Shown: positions 1 through 6,983 of the stretch, piece by piece | Layout: each line of letters opens with the position of its first letter | Numbering within the stretch: the stretch's first letter is position 1 | From: DATAMF01 sp964472565 | GTDB lineage: Bacteria > Chloroflexota > Anaerolineae > Aggregatilineales > Aggregatilineaceae | NCBI GenBank assembly: GCA_964472565.1 | Contig: CAYYNB010000168.1 | Span: 1-12,913, forward strand | Direction: 5' to 3' | DNA: 12,913 bases | The notes under the pieces: model-generated | Told to the model about the DNA's origin: nothing | What the model saw: only the letters and a program-made list of their open reading frames with translations | The model's database searches: none | Position numbers and translations under genes: made by a program

Positions 1-78
1 TTTTGGCCTTGTGCGGCAACTTCCTCCCCCTGTGGCTTAGCTTAATGCCTATGGGACCGAGGGGGTGAGGTTCCCGCC

Positions 79-117
79 GATTAACCATCCAAGTTAACCA
101 TCGAAGTTAGCCATCCG
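79..117. repeat. Three tandem copies of a 13-bp unit
   Basis: The units are 79-91, 92-104 and 105-117. The shared core is TTAACCATC in the first two and TTAGCCATC in the third. The number of copies is small and the function is unknown. It could be a remnant minisatellite or a cluster of protein-binding sites. Confidence 0.75.
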
Positions 118-222
118 ATGGTGATGACATTTCCGAACATCCGTGCTATCCTGTTTGTATCGCCCACCATCGCACGTTAGGCCGATCCAAGAAAATAATC
201 ATCCCATTCATCCGGTTTGACT

Positions 223-243
223 CCCCTTCCCTGAGGGAAGGGG
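223..243. repeat. Short-loop C/G hairpin, likely a dispersed repeat
   Basis: CCCCTTCCC (223-231) pairs perfectly with GGGAAGGGG (235-243) around the loop TGA. A G-rich tail (AAGGGGGGATGGGG) follows instead of a T run, so this is not an intrinsic terminator. Hairpins of this type are common dispersed intergenic repeats in Chloroflexota. That link is from general knowledge and was not tested here. Confidence 0.55.
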
Positions 244-297
244 CAAGGGGGGATGGGGTAAGGCAAATCTTGGCGCAGCCTTACCAACAGATCAACA

Positions 298-352
298 AAT
301 TTCCCCGTGAGGCGTCGCGAGATCTCCAATTTCTCCCGTGAGACGTCGTCAA
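298..352. repeat. Imperfect direct repeat, two copies at about 30-bp spacing
   Basis: AATTTCCCCGTGAGGCGTCG (from 298) recurs as AATTTCTCCCGTGAGACGTCG (from 328) with a one-base indel and a substitution. It is followed directly by a run of eight G. The function is unknown. Confidence 0.5.
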
Positions 353-484
353 GGGGGGGGCGGGGATACCACCATCACCCATCTTTCGTAACACATAAAC
401 TAACAACTAATAACTAACTAACTATTTTCGCCGCTGTCCGCGTATAACGGGACAAGACACCGCCACCAGGAAGGAATTATTCCC

Positions 485-2002
485 GTGAAAAAAACATGCC
501 TCATGTTGCTGCTGCTGCTCAGCCTGTTACCGTTGCCCGTCCAGGCCCAGGACGCGTTCCAGATGGTTTCGCCCACCGGACCCTACCGCATCGGGCGCAC
601 CGCGTTTCAGTGGTTTGATGCATCCCGCGAGGAAGTTCATACCGAAGAAGAAGGCGATTTCCGCGAACTGCTGGTCGAAGTCTGGTACCCCGCCGCGCCC
701 ACCGCCGACGCCCAGTTCGGCCCCTACATGGAACCCGATATGGCCGCGTTGTTTGCCGCCCAGGTAGGCCAACCCGCCGCAACCGTCAGCGCGATTCTCT
801 CCAACGCCTACCCCGACGCGCCGCTGGCCGACGATTTAGTTACCTACCCGGTTGTGGTTTTTGATCCCGGTTTCAGCCCGGCCCCGCGCCAGTACAGCAT
901 CATCATCGAAGAACTCGCCAGCAATGGGTATGTCGTTTTTGCCGTCTCCCATCCCTATGTGACCACCGTGACCGTTTTCCCCGATGGCCGCGTGATCGAA
1001 CCCATCAACTCGAATCACCTTTCCACGCTGTGGGCACCGCACGACATCTACGACGGCGAATTTGAAAATGTCTGGGTTCCCGATACAACCTTTGTGCTGG
1101 ACCAGATCGAAGCGCTCAACGCCTCCGATCCCCGTTTTGCCGGACGCCTTGAAACGTCGCGGATCGGCATGGTCGGCCATTCGCAGGGCGCGCGCACTGT
1201 CTCCGAAGTCTGCCTGCGCGACTCGCGTTGTGTGGCGGCGGTCAATCTTGACGGCTCCCGCTCCGCCGATGTCGAATTTAAGTTGACCAAGCCCTATATG
1301 CTGCTGCTGGCGGATAATGGCGTGGCCGCCTTCGCCAACACCTATCAGTTCGGCCTCGAAGCCCTGACTTCCGATTTTTACGTCCTGATGATCCCCCAAA
1401 CCAACCACATGAGCTTTGAGGATTCGGTCTTTTGGGTGCCCGTCGTCAGCGGCACCACCAACGCGGCTGGCGTCGAAGCGGCGCAGATTGTGCTGCTCGA
1501 CTACCGCGAATACATCCGCGCTTTCTGCGATCAATACGTGCGCGATCTGACCGATCCGCTGCTGGAAGGCCCCAGCAATTCCCATCCCGAAGTTTTTTTC
1601 CTGCGCCGCGACGAGCCGATCACCCCGCCCACCACCAATGTCGAGCCGCAGCCCGCCGCATTAGGCAGCAATATCGGTGAAATTGCGTTGGGTGAAGCTG
1701 ATGTCTGGACCTATGAAGGTCAAGCGGGCGAAATGCTGGATATTTCGCTGCTGGCCGACATGCCCGCCGAAGCCGCTAGCCTCGAACAATCCCAGCAGTA
1801 CGGGCTGATGGATACGCTGCTCGTCATCCGTGCCCCCGACGGTTCGATCCTCGCCGCCAACGACGACACCGGCCTGAGCACCAATTCCACCCTGGAAGGC
1901 ATCGAACTTCCCGCCGACGGCACCTACACCATCGAAGTTCGCACCTGGGAAAGCCAGACCGCTGGCGGTTACACCCTCGTGCTCACCGCCGCCGCTGAAT
2001 AA
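485..2002 (+). CDS. Secreted PAF-acetylhydrolase-like alpha/beta hydrolase with C-terminal PPC domain
   Basis: This is a predicted exported serine esterase/lipase of 505 residues. The start is GTG at 485, chosen because AGGAAGGA (468-475) lies about 9 nt upstream and a clear signal peptide follows: KK, a leucine-rich core, then VQA with probable cleavage after Ala21. The hydrolase domain (about 30-360) has the oxyanion-region strand VVVFDPGFSP (from 123), the nucleophile elbow GHSQG with Ser233, Asp256 in NLDG and His308 in NHMSFED. The Ser-to-Asp distance of 23 and Ser-to-His distance of 75 resemble those of plasma PAF acetylhydrolase, so I place it in that family (PAF-AH p II). Residues about 393-503 match a bacterial pre-peptidase C-terminal (PPC) beta domain: ADVWTYEGQAGEMLDISL, a long acidic stretch, then GTYTIEVR and GGYTLVL. 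PPC domains usually occur on secreted peptidases. The substrate is unknown; short-chain or oxidised phospholipid esters are plausible. It converges on the next gene. Confidence 0.85.
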   Translation: MKKTCLMLLLLLSLLPLPVQAQDAFQMVSPTGPYRIGRTAFQWFDASREEVHTEEEGDFRELLVEVWYPAAPTADAQFGPYMEPDMAALFAAQVGQPAATVSAILSNAYPDAPLADDLVTYPVVVFDPGFSPAPRQYSIIIEELASNGYVVFAVSHPYVTTVTVFPDGRVIEPINSNHLSTLWAPHDIYDGEFENVWVPDTTFVLDQIEALNASDPRFAGRLETSRIGMVGHSQGARTVSEVCLRDSRCVAAVNLDGSRSADVEFKLTKPYMLLLADNGVAAFANTYQFGLEALTSDFYVLMIPQTNHMSFEDSVFWVPVVSGTTNAAGVEAAQIVLLDYREYIRAFCDQYVRDLTDPLLEGPSNSHPEVFFLRRDEPITPPTTNVEPQPAALGSNIGEIALGEADVWTYEGQAGEMLDISLLADMPAEAASLEQSQQYGLMDTLLVIRAPDGSILAANDDTGLSTNSTLEGIELPADGTYTIEVRTWESQTAGGYTLVLTAAAE

Positions 2003-2011
2003 TCCGCCTGT

Positions 2012-3568
2012 TCACGGGGAACACGTCCCCCGCCACACCCGCCAGATCCGCACCCGCCACGCCTCCGTGGTGCGGATGCGCGGGTGTTGGAACTCCCCGA
2101 TTTTTTCCGCGCACAACCCATCGATCCGCTCGTGCAGCGGCGCATACCCGCTCAGCGCAATATAGGCCGCTTCGCCTTCTGGCAGCCGCGAAATTTTCCC
2201 CCGCAAATCCTCCAGCGGATGTTCATAATCCAGACACGTCAGGTTCCGCTCCGCCGATAAATACATCAGATGGCACAGCCACCACGTCACATAGATCGTA
2301 GCTTCCGGCCTCGTTTCTGCCCCCAGCGTCTCAACGCCCTGCTGCACCGCCGCATCTGCCGTCAGAAATCCGCTGATATACTCCGTAAAATTCGTTTTGC
2401 CGCGCTCGAAAGGCAGTTCGTCCGGCTGATTCCAGCTTGTCACCGCGAACGGCACCGCGTACACCGCCAGCCACGCGCCCACACCTGCCGTCGCTGCCAG
2501 CCGCCCCGCCCACCGCAGCCACCGGATTTTCCATTCTTGCAGGCTGGTGATCAACCGCCCCACGATCACAGCAATCGGCGGTGCCGCCGCCATAAAATAC
2601 CGCATCGTGATCAGCCGCCCGACGAAATACGGCAGAACGCCCACCAGCACGATCAGCCACACCCACAGCATCAACCCCGCTTTGGCGTCCGCCCACCCGT
2701 GCAGTGGCACCACCAGACACACCAGCGCCACCCCCACGATCATAAACAGCGCCGGACTCAGCATTTCCTCAGCCAGCGGATAAAACTCGCGCCAGTATTT
2801 TTCCGGCGTGCGTGGATCGTCCTTGTCCTCGGACACGTTAAATGAGTCCACCAGGTTAAACGGATCGCCTCGTTGGTCAGCTATAAAGGCTGGAATCGCT
2901 ATCGGCAGCCACACGCCCACCATCGTCACCGCCGCCACACTCAGCGGCACACCATACGTTTTGATCCACTGTTCAAGCTGTTCGCGCAGGGTTCGCCCCT
3001 TGAATGATCCATAGAGCAGGATCGCCACCACTGGAATAAACGGTGTCAGCCCCATATTCAGCTTGGTGATCGTCGCCAGCGCCAGCAGCACGCCGACCCC
3101 CACGCCTTCCCGCCAGCGGGGTCGCTGCGCCAGAATGACGCTGCGCCACACGATCAGCGCTGCCAGTCCCGCCGTGATCGGATCGGCCATCGCCATCCCG
3201 TCATAGAAAAACGCCAGCGGGATAACACAGTACAGGCCCAGCGCTACCAGCCCTGTCGCCGCGTTATACAACCGCCGCCCCACCGCATAAATCGCCGCCC
3301 CAGTGATCAGCGCAAAAATGCTGATCCCCATCCGCCCAACAGGCAGCGCAATCGGTGGTTCCGGCTGGAACAATCCCAGCCAGAAATACAGGCCCAGCTT
3401 CCCATGCGAGGATCGCGCCGGGTGTTCGTCCAGGTCGTACACCACTTCCGCCCGTTTGAGGTGAAATCCCTCATCCAGGTAGGCTTCTTGTCGAGTGGGG
3501 TTGTGAACGCGGATGAAAAATTCTAACAGCAGCAAAATCACGATCAGGGCAAGCTGAAGACGACGCAT
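2012..3568 (-). CDS. PMT/ArnT-like membrane glycosyltransferase
   Basis: This is a predicted polyprenyl-phosphate-sugar-dependent glycosyltransferase of the dolichyl-phosphate-mannose-protein mannosyltransferase (GT39/ArnT-like, GT-C fold) type, 518 residues. The family moves a sugar from a lipid-phosphate carrier to protein or lipid on the outer face of the membrane. I count about 11 hydrophobic segments (about 5-20, 80-97, 105-122, 128-147, 154-172, 174-188, 207-229, 271-290, 298-317, 326-340, 356-376). They are followed by a soluble C-terminal part of about 140 residues. The acidic pair Asp32-Glu33 in the first extracytoplasmic loop (AYLDEGFH) is the usual GT-C catalytic signature, and FYDGMAMADP (121-130) resembles the second conserved loop. 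It is the last gene of a leftward operon, 52 nt after the CBS-bearing propeller gene. The Shine-Dalgarno is weak (AAGAG). The acceptor and sugar cannot be told from sequence. Confidence 0.8.
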   Translation of the reverse strand: MRRLQLALIVILLLLEFFIRVHNPTRQEAYLDEGFHLKRAEVVYDLDEHPARSSHGKLGLYFWLGLFQPEPPIALPVGRMGISIFALITGAAIYAVGRRLYNAATGLVALGLYCVIPLAFFYDGMAMADPITAGLAALIVWRSVILAQRPRWREGVGVGVLLALATITKLNMGLTPFIPVVAILLYGSFKGRTLREQLEQWIKTYGVPLSVAAVTMVGVWLPIAIPAFIADQRGDPFNLVDSFNVSEDKDDPRTPEKYWREFYPLAEEMLSPALFMIVGVALVCLVVPLHGWADAKAGLMLWVWLIVLVGVLPYFVGRLITMRYFMAAAPPIAVIVGRLITSLQEWKIRWLRWAGRLAATAGVGAWLAVYAVPFAVTSWNQPDELPFERGKTNFTEYISGFLTADAAVQQGVETLGAETRPEATIYVTWWLCHLMYLSAERNLTCLDYEHPLEDLRGKISRLPEGEAAYIALSGYAPLHERIDGLCAEKIGEFQHPRIRTTEAWRVRIWRVWRGTCSP

Positions 3569-3589
3569 AGAGAACTCTTATCGGATGGT

Positions 3590-3613
3590 TGGGGCGTATT
3601 GCGCTACGCCCCA
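3590..3613 (-). other. Perfect hairpin between two operon genes
   Basis: On the plus strand TGGGGCGTA (3590-3598) pairs with TACGCCCCA (3605-3613) around the 6-nt loop TTGCGC. It lies in the 52-nt gap between the propeller/CBS gene and the glycosyltransferase gene. Reading leftward no T run follows, so it is not a canonical intrinsic terminator. It could be an mRNA-processing or stability element, or it could partly uncouple expression of the last gene. Confidence 0.5.
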
Positions 3614-3620
3614 TCAGGCT

Positions 3621-5312
3621 TTAACGCTCCGGCGCATCGGGTGCGGTTGGCGGTATGTCTGGACGGTGCGGCAGAATCATCGTGTCATCATTCCCCGACG
3701 ACTCAAACTCATCCAGCATATCAAGCAAGGGTTTGTCTGTAAACGCGAAGGTCCGCTCTGTCACGCTCAGAATCCCGCGCAGCGTTCCGTTTTTTAAAAC
3801 GATCAGCACGCGCCCAGGGCTGTCTTCCAGCATTTGCAGCGCGCGCGCCGTGCCCATCGCATCCTGTTCGACCACGCGCGGCGCCACCACCCCAGGCCGG
3901 TCCGGTTGATCCAGCGGCAGATCAGACAGCGGCGTGTTCATATGGACGCCTGCATCCGGGTCTTGCAGCAGATCGCGCAGCACGCTGAACCGGATCGCGG
4001 CATAGCGGTGGTCGTTGGAGGTGATAATCAGCCACCACCATTCATAACTTCCCGGCTGCTGCCGCCAGTATTGTAAGGCAGCATGGACGGACTGACGAGC
4101 CGGGCGGACAATATGAGCATTCGACGGTTTATTCAGTTCACTGTCAGCAATAGGCATCGCGCTTCCTCCCCATGTGGTGTATGGCTGCATATTAGCACGA
4201 CCGCCGCCAATCCTCACACCTCGCCACCCAGTACGCATGCCCCACCCCGCCAGCAGTCCCCCACTCACCACCGCCACGCCGCCCCCCAGCGTATAATGCA
4301 GCGGCGGCGACCACACCGGATACGCATCCACCCCGCTCCACGCCGACACATTGATAAGCTGCGATCCATCGGGCCGCACCGCGAACACGTCCCGGTTTCC
4401 GCTCCGTGTCGAAATAAAGGCAATCCATTCGCCGTTCGGGGACCAGCTTGGCGACAGATCATGACCGGGATGCTGCGCCATGCAGTGCAGGTCGGTGCTG
4501 CCGATTCGCACTTTGCATAGTTCATATTGGGTGCCATATGCCGCCGCAAAAGCCACCCACTGGCCGTCCGGCGACCACACCGGCCCCAAATCGAATCCCC
4601 ACCGCGCCGACAGATTTTCGATGCCGGTCCCATCCGCTCGCATCACATACACATCCTGGTTATCGCGGTTGAGTTCATACACAAACGCGATCCGCTTACC
4701 GTCCGGCGACCACGTCGGGCTGAAGCCCCGCGACAACCACTGCGGCTCACCGCCTGCCACACAGGTTCGATAAATCTGCGGCAGCCCGCCCCGCACCGAC
4801 ACATAAGCGATCTGCTTCCCGTCCGGCGACCATGCCGGATCATAATCGCGCCCCGCAAAATTGGAAATATTCCGCGTGTCCGAGCCATCCGGGTGCATGA
4901 TAAAAATCTCAGCATTTCCCTCGCGATCCGAATTAAACGCGATCCACTGGCCGTCCGGCGACCAGTTCGGTGCCGTATCGAAGGCGTAATGCTGGGACAG
5001 GTTGCGCCCGTCCCACCCCGCGCGGCTGATGCTGAATATTTCGATATTCCCGTCCAGCCAGCCCTCAAAGGCCAGCCGTTTTCCATCGGCAGACCAGGTG
5101 AGGTGGGCTTCCGCGATGGTGCGCGGCCCGATCATCCGCTGCCACGCCACGCCCGGCGCAGTGATCAGGGTATTGGTACCGTTGAACATGCCTTCCCGCG
5201 TAAAAGCGATCAGCGAAGGCCCAACCGCCGCCCGGTGAATTTTCACCCAGCCTGTCAGCACCAGGACCAGCACAGCGACCATCAACCCTGTGCTGCGCAG
5301 CCAGAATTTCAT
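3621..5312 (-). CDS. TolB-like PD40 propeller protein with second TM segment and C-terminal CBS-like pair
   Basis: The protein has 563 residues. An N-terminal membrane anchor (about 8-24) is followed by a beta-propeller with PD40/TolB-type repeats. WSxDG-like motifs sit at Trp73, 117, 161, 201, 246, 290 and a final WSPP at 334, spaced 40-45 residues. A glycine-rich hydrophobic segment (about 341-358) then crosses the membrane again. The C-terminal part (about 399-525) looks like two CBS-type motifs: SVHAALQYWRQ to AAIRFSVLRDLL (about 408-449), then GTARALQMLEDS with RVLIVLKNGTLRGILSV (about 487-517). CBS pairs commonly bind adenine nucleotides and regulate attached domains. The predicted topology puts the propeller outside and the CBS-like part in the cytoplasm. 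The start overlaps the preceding gene's stop (ATGA). The nearest Shine-Dalgarno (GGAGG) is about 14 nt away, so translational coupling is likely. The propeller assignment is firm; the CBS assignment is moderate and rests on motif reading only. Confidence 0.8.
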   Translation of the reverse strand: MKFWLRSTGLMVAVLVLVLTGWVKIHRAAVGPSLIAFTREGMFNGTNTLITAPGVAWQRMIGPRTIAEAHLTWSADGKRLAFEGWLDGNIEIFSISRAGWDGRNLSQHYAFDTAPNWSPDGQWIAFNSDREGNAEIFIMHPDGSDTRNISNFAGRDYDPAWSPDGKQIAYVSVRGGLPQIYRTCVAGGEPQWLSRGFSPTWSPDGKRIAFVYELNRDNQDVYVMRADGTGIENLSARWGFDLGPVWSPDGQWVAFAAAYGTQYELCKVRIGSTDLHCMAQHPGHDLSPSWSPNGEWIAFISTRSGNRDVFAVRPDGSQLINVSAWSGVDAYPVWSPPLHYTLGGGVAVVSGGLLAGWGMRTGWRGVRIGGGRANMQPYTTWGGSAMPIADSELNKPSNAHIVRPARQSVHAALQYWRQQPGSYEWWWLIITSNDHRYAAIRFSVLRDLLQDPDAGVHMNTPLSDLPLDQPDRPGVVAPRVVEQDAMGTARALQMLEDSPGRVLIVLKNGTLRGILSVTERTFAFTDKPLLDMLDEFESSGNDDTMILPHRPDIPPTAPDAPER

Positions 5313-6553
5313 CGGCGTTGTGCATGCCTCCGGCCCATAATCATCAGGCCCCCAACCATCAAACCAACCACAGCAGGCCGGAATGGAAATTCAACCGGCG
5401 GCGACCACACCGGCGACGTGTCCACCTTCCCCCGTCTTGAGACATTCGTCAATCCGCTTCCGTCCGGGTGAACTGCCCACACATCCCGGTTGCCCGTTCG
5501 CAGCGACTCAAACGCAATCCAGCGCCCATCCGGCGACCACACCGGGCCGAAATCAACGCCAGCGTTATCCGTGAGATTGTGTAATTCCGAGCCATCCGCC
5601 CGCACCAGATACACGTCCAGATGCCCATCCCGATCCGATTCGAACGCAATCCATTCGCCATCCGGCGACCACGTGGGACGGTTATCCCGGCCTGCCCCCT
5701 GCGACACGTTGATCAGTCCGCTCCCATCAGGCCGGATCACATACACGTCCGAATTCCCCCCACGCTGCGACACAAACGCGATCCGCTGGCCGTCCGGCGA
5801 CCACACCGGAGCAGTATCCGCCGCCGGATGATCCGTGATCCGGCGGTTTTCGCTGCCATCCGCCCGCGCGATCCAGATTTCCGGCTCCTCATCCGGCAGC
5901 CAGGTCGCGGTATACACCAGCCATTGGCTGTCCGGCGACCAGCCCGCCAGCGTATCCGTCGCCCCGCTGTTCGTCACGCGCACCGTCATGCACACAGTTA
6001 CGCCGCTCGCTAACGTCACCACATACAGTTCGCTGTTGCTCACAGGCAGCCGGTCCCGGTACGAGATAAACGCGATTTTTTTGCCATCCGGCGACCACAG
6101 CGGCATCAAATCATAGGCCGGATGTTGGGAAATATTGTGCAGCGTCCGCCCATTGGCGGCGACAATATCCGTAGAGGCACTCTGCGGCGCGCTGAAACTG
6201 ATCCAGGTGCTGTCCGGCGACCAGCTCAGGCCCAAATTTTGCAGGCTGATAGTTCCAATCCGTTCCGGCGGCCCCTGATCCAGGTCGCTCACCAACAGGC
6301 TGGCCGGGTCCATTTCGATATACGCCAGCCGGGGCAAGGTCGGTGCCCACTGCGGAAACAGCAGATCATATTGTCCGGCAATCACCCACTCGCGCGGGCG
6401 TTCGCCCGGCAGTGTAATCACAATGGAGGAACGGTCCGCGGTAAAAGCCACCAGCGACAGCCCCGGTGCCTGGCGCGAAACAGCTAACACCATACCGGCT
6501 GCCGCAAGGTTCATAGCCGTGAGCAGGAGTACCACACGTATCAAAACCAACAC
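5309..6553 (-). CDS. Membrane-anchored TolB-like PD40 beta-propeller protein
   Basis: The protein has 414 residues and is the first gene of the leftward operon. An N-terminal hydrophobic segment (about 2-25) precedes a propeller with PD40-type motifs at Trp69 (WAPT), 111, 153, 205, 251, 295, 339 and 383 (WSPP). It probably forms seven or eight blades, with an enlarged blade between 153 and 205. A C-terminal hydrophobic segment (about 392-407) ends in the basic tail RRHAQRR, so the propeller is probably outside and the tail cytoplasmic. It is a paralogue of the downstream protein but lacks the CBS-like extension. PD40 propellers mediate protein or glycan contacts in the envelope, as in TolB, or cap peptidases; no catalytic residues are visible here. 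The start is GTG at 6551-6553 with no good Shine-Dalgarno and is uncertain. No convincing leftward promoter was found. Confidence 0.82.
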   Translation of the reverse strand: MLVLIRVVLLLTAMNLAAAGMVLAVSRQAPGLSLVAFTADRSSIVITLPGERPREWVIAGQYDLLFPQWAPTLPRLAYIEMDPASLLVSDLDQGPPERIGTISLQNLGLSWSPDSTWISFSAPQSASTDIVAANGRTLHNISQHPAYDLMPLWSPDGKKIAFISYRDRLPVSNSELYVVTLASGVTVCMTVRVTNSGATDTLAGWSPDSQWLVYTATWLPDEEPEIWIARADGSENRRITDHPAADTAPVWSPDGQRIAFVSQRGGNSDVYVIRPDGSGLINVSQGAGRDNRPTWSPDGEWIAFESDRDGHLDVYLVRADGSELHNLTDNAGVDFGPVWSPDGRWIAFESLRTGNRDVWAVHPDGSGLTNVSRRGKVDTSPVWSPPVEFPFRPAVVGLMVGGLMIMGRRHAQRR

Positions 6554-6600
6554 CCCACCGTTCCGTTTATGAATAAATTGTGAAATTAGTACTGGTCATG

Positions 6601-6629
6601 TTGATTTTAAACATTTTGCATGTTAGGAT
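6601..6629 (+). promoter_or_regulatory. Sigma70-type promoter with extended -10 for the pilin gene
   Basis: TTGATT (6601-6606) and TAGGAT (6624-6629) are separated by exactly 17 bp, and TG at 6621-6622 gives an extended -10 (TGTTAGGAT). The predicted transcript starts near 6636, about 40 nt before the pilin ATG. It lies in the 124-bp divergent region shared with the leftward operon. Confidence 0.7.
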
Positions 6630-6677
6630 AAAAGTGCCTTAGGGTAATCATCTATCAATCACCAAGGAGAAATCATC

Positions 6678-6824
6678 ATGCTGTATCAACCACGTGAAGA
6701 AGGTCAAGGCCTCGTCGAATACGCACTCATCCTGGTTCTGGTCGCCGTTGTCGTGATCATCATCCTGGCCCTGCTTGGCCCGGCCATCGGCAACATCTTC
6801 TCGAACATCGTCAGCCACCTGTAA
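6678..6824 (+). CDS. Flp/Fap-type (type IVb) pilin
   Basis: This small 48-residue prepilin is in the right size range for Flp pilins, which build the thin adhesive fibres exported by Tad machinery. The sequence starts MLYQPREEGQGLVEYALIL. It fits the type IVb prepilin-peptidase motif G/xxxxEY: cleavage is expected after Gly9, with Glu14 and Tyr15 as the conserved pair, leaving a mature pilin of 39 residues. One hydrophobic helix (about 16-34) and a short amphipathic tail ending SNIVSHL follow. AAGGAG (6664-6669) lies 8 nt before the ATG. The gene is monocistronic, with its own promoter and a strong terminator. No tad/cpa assembly genes or prepilin peptidase are in the window, so the export machinery must be elsewhere. 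Confidence 0.9.
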   Translation: MLYQPREEGQGLVEYALILVLVAVVVIIILALLGPAIGNIFSNIVSHL

Positions 6825-6852
6825 TTTTTATCCCGTTCTCATTGCAGTACCC

Positions 6853-6882
6853 AAGCCCCGTCTTGTACGGGGCTTTCTTTTT
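6853..6882 (+). terminator. Rho-independent terminator of the pilin gene
   Basis: AAGCCCCGT (6853-6861) pairs perfectly over 9 bp with ACGGGGCTT (6867-6875) around loop CTTGT, followed by TCTTTTT. It lies 28 nt after the pilin stop. Confidence 0.92.
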
Positions 6883-6983
6883 AACTTTTCACGAAACGCT
6901 AAGCAAACGTAGGGTTACGCTTGCTATCTTTTTTGGTAAACTAGGACGAGTCATACCACGACGCGCGGAATGAGGAGTTAGTT

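Larger units (their letters stand above)
1..484. other. Intergenic region without a recognisable gene
   Basis: I see no convincing coding region or RNA gene in these 484 bases. The stretch holds a 13-bp triple tandem repeat (79-117), a short-loop C/G-rich hairpin (223-243), an imperfect direct repeat (about 298-352), a run of eight G (353-360) and a low-complexity ACTAA-rich tract (about 399-424). It ends in the Shine-Dalgarno of the esterase gene (AGGAAGGA, 468-475). TATAAC at 443-448 could be a -10 box, but I find no good -35 at proper spacing. A cluster of small repeats in a gene-free stretch suggests dispersed repeat debris rather than one functional element. Confidence 0.6.

Noticed and set aside
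836..1585. 249-codon open frame on the minus strand
   Set aside because: It lies fully inside the esterase gene, whose triad, signal peptide and ribosome-binding site are clear. The antisense product has no recognisable motif.
2016..2030. GGGGA/TCCCC hairpin near the convergent stops
   Set aside because: It has only 5 bp, lies inside the glycosyltransferase coding end and has no T run, so it is not a supported terminator.
2270..2845. 191-codon plus-strand frame rich in His, Arg, Pro and Gln
   Set aside because: It is a shadow of the glycosyltransferase gene; its composition is that of the complement of hydrophobic codons, with no domain or ribosome-binding site.
4527..5471. 314-codon open frame on the plus strand
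   Set aside because: It is antisense to the propeller genes and its periodic PxAVRRPxR composition merely mirrors the WSPDG repeats.
4300..6240. Regularly spaced near-identical short DNA repeats (CCGTCCGGCGACCA-like), at first CRISPR-like
   Set aside because: They occur every 120-135 bp in frame with the WSPDG codons of the propeller blades and are explained by protein repeats.
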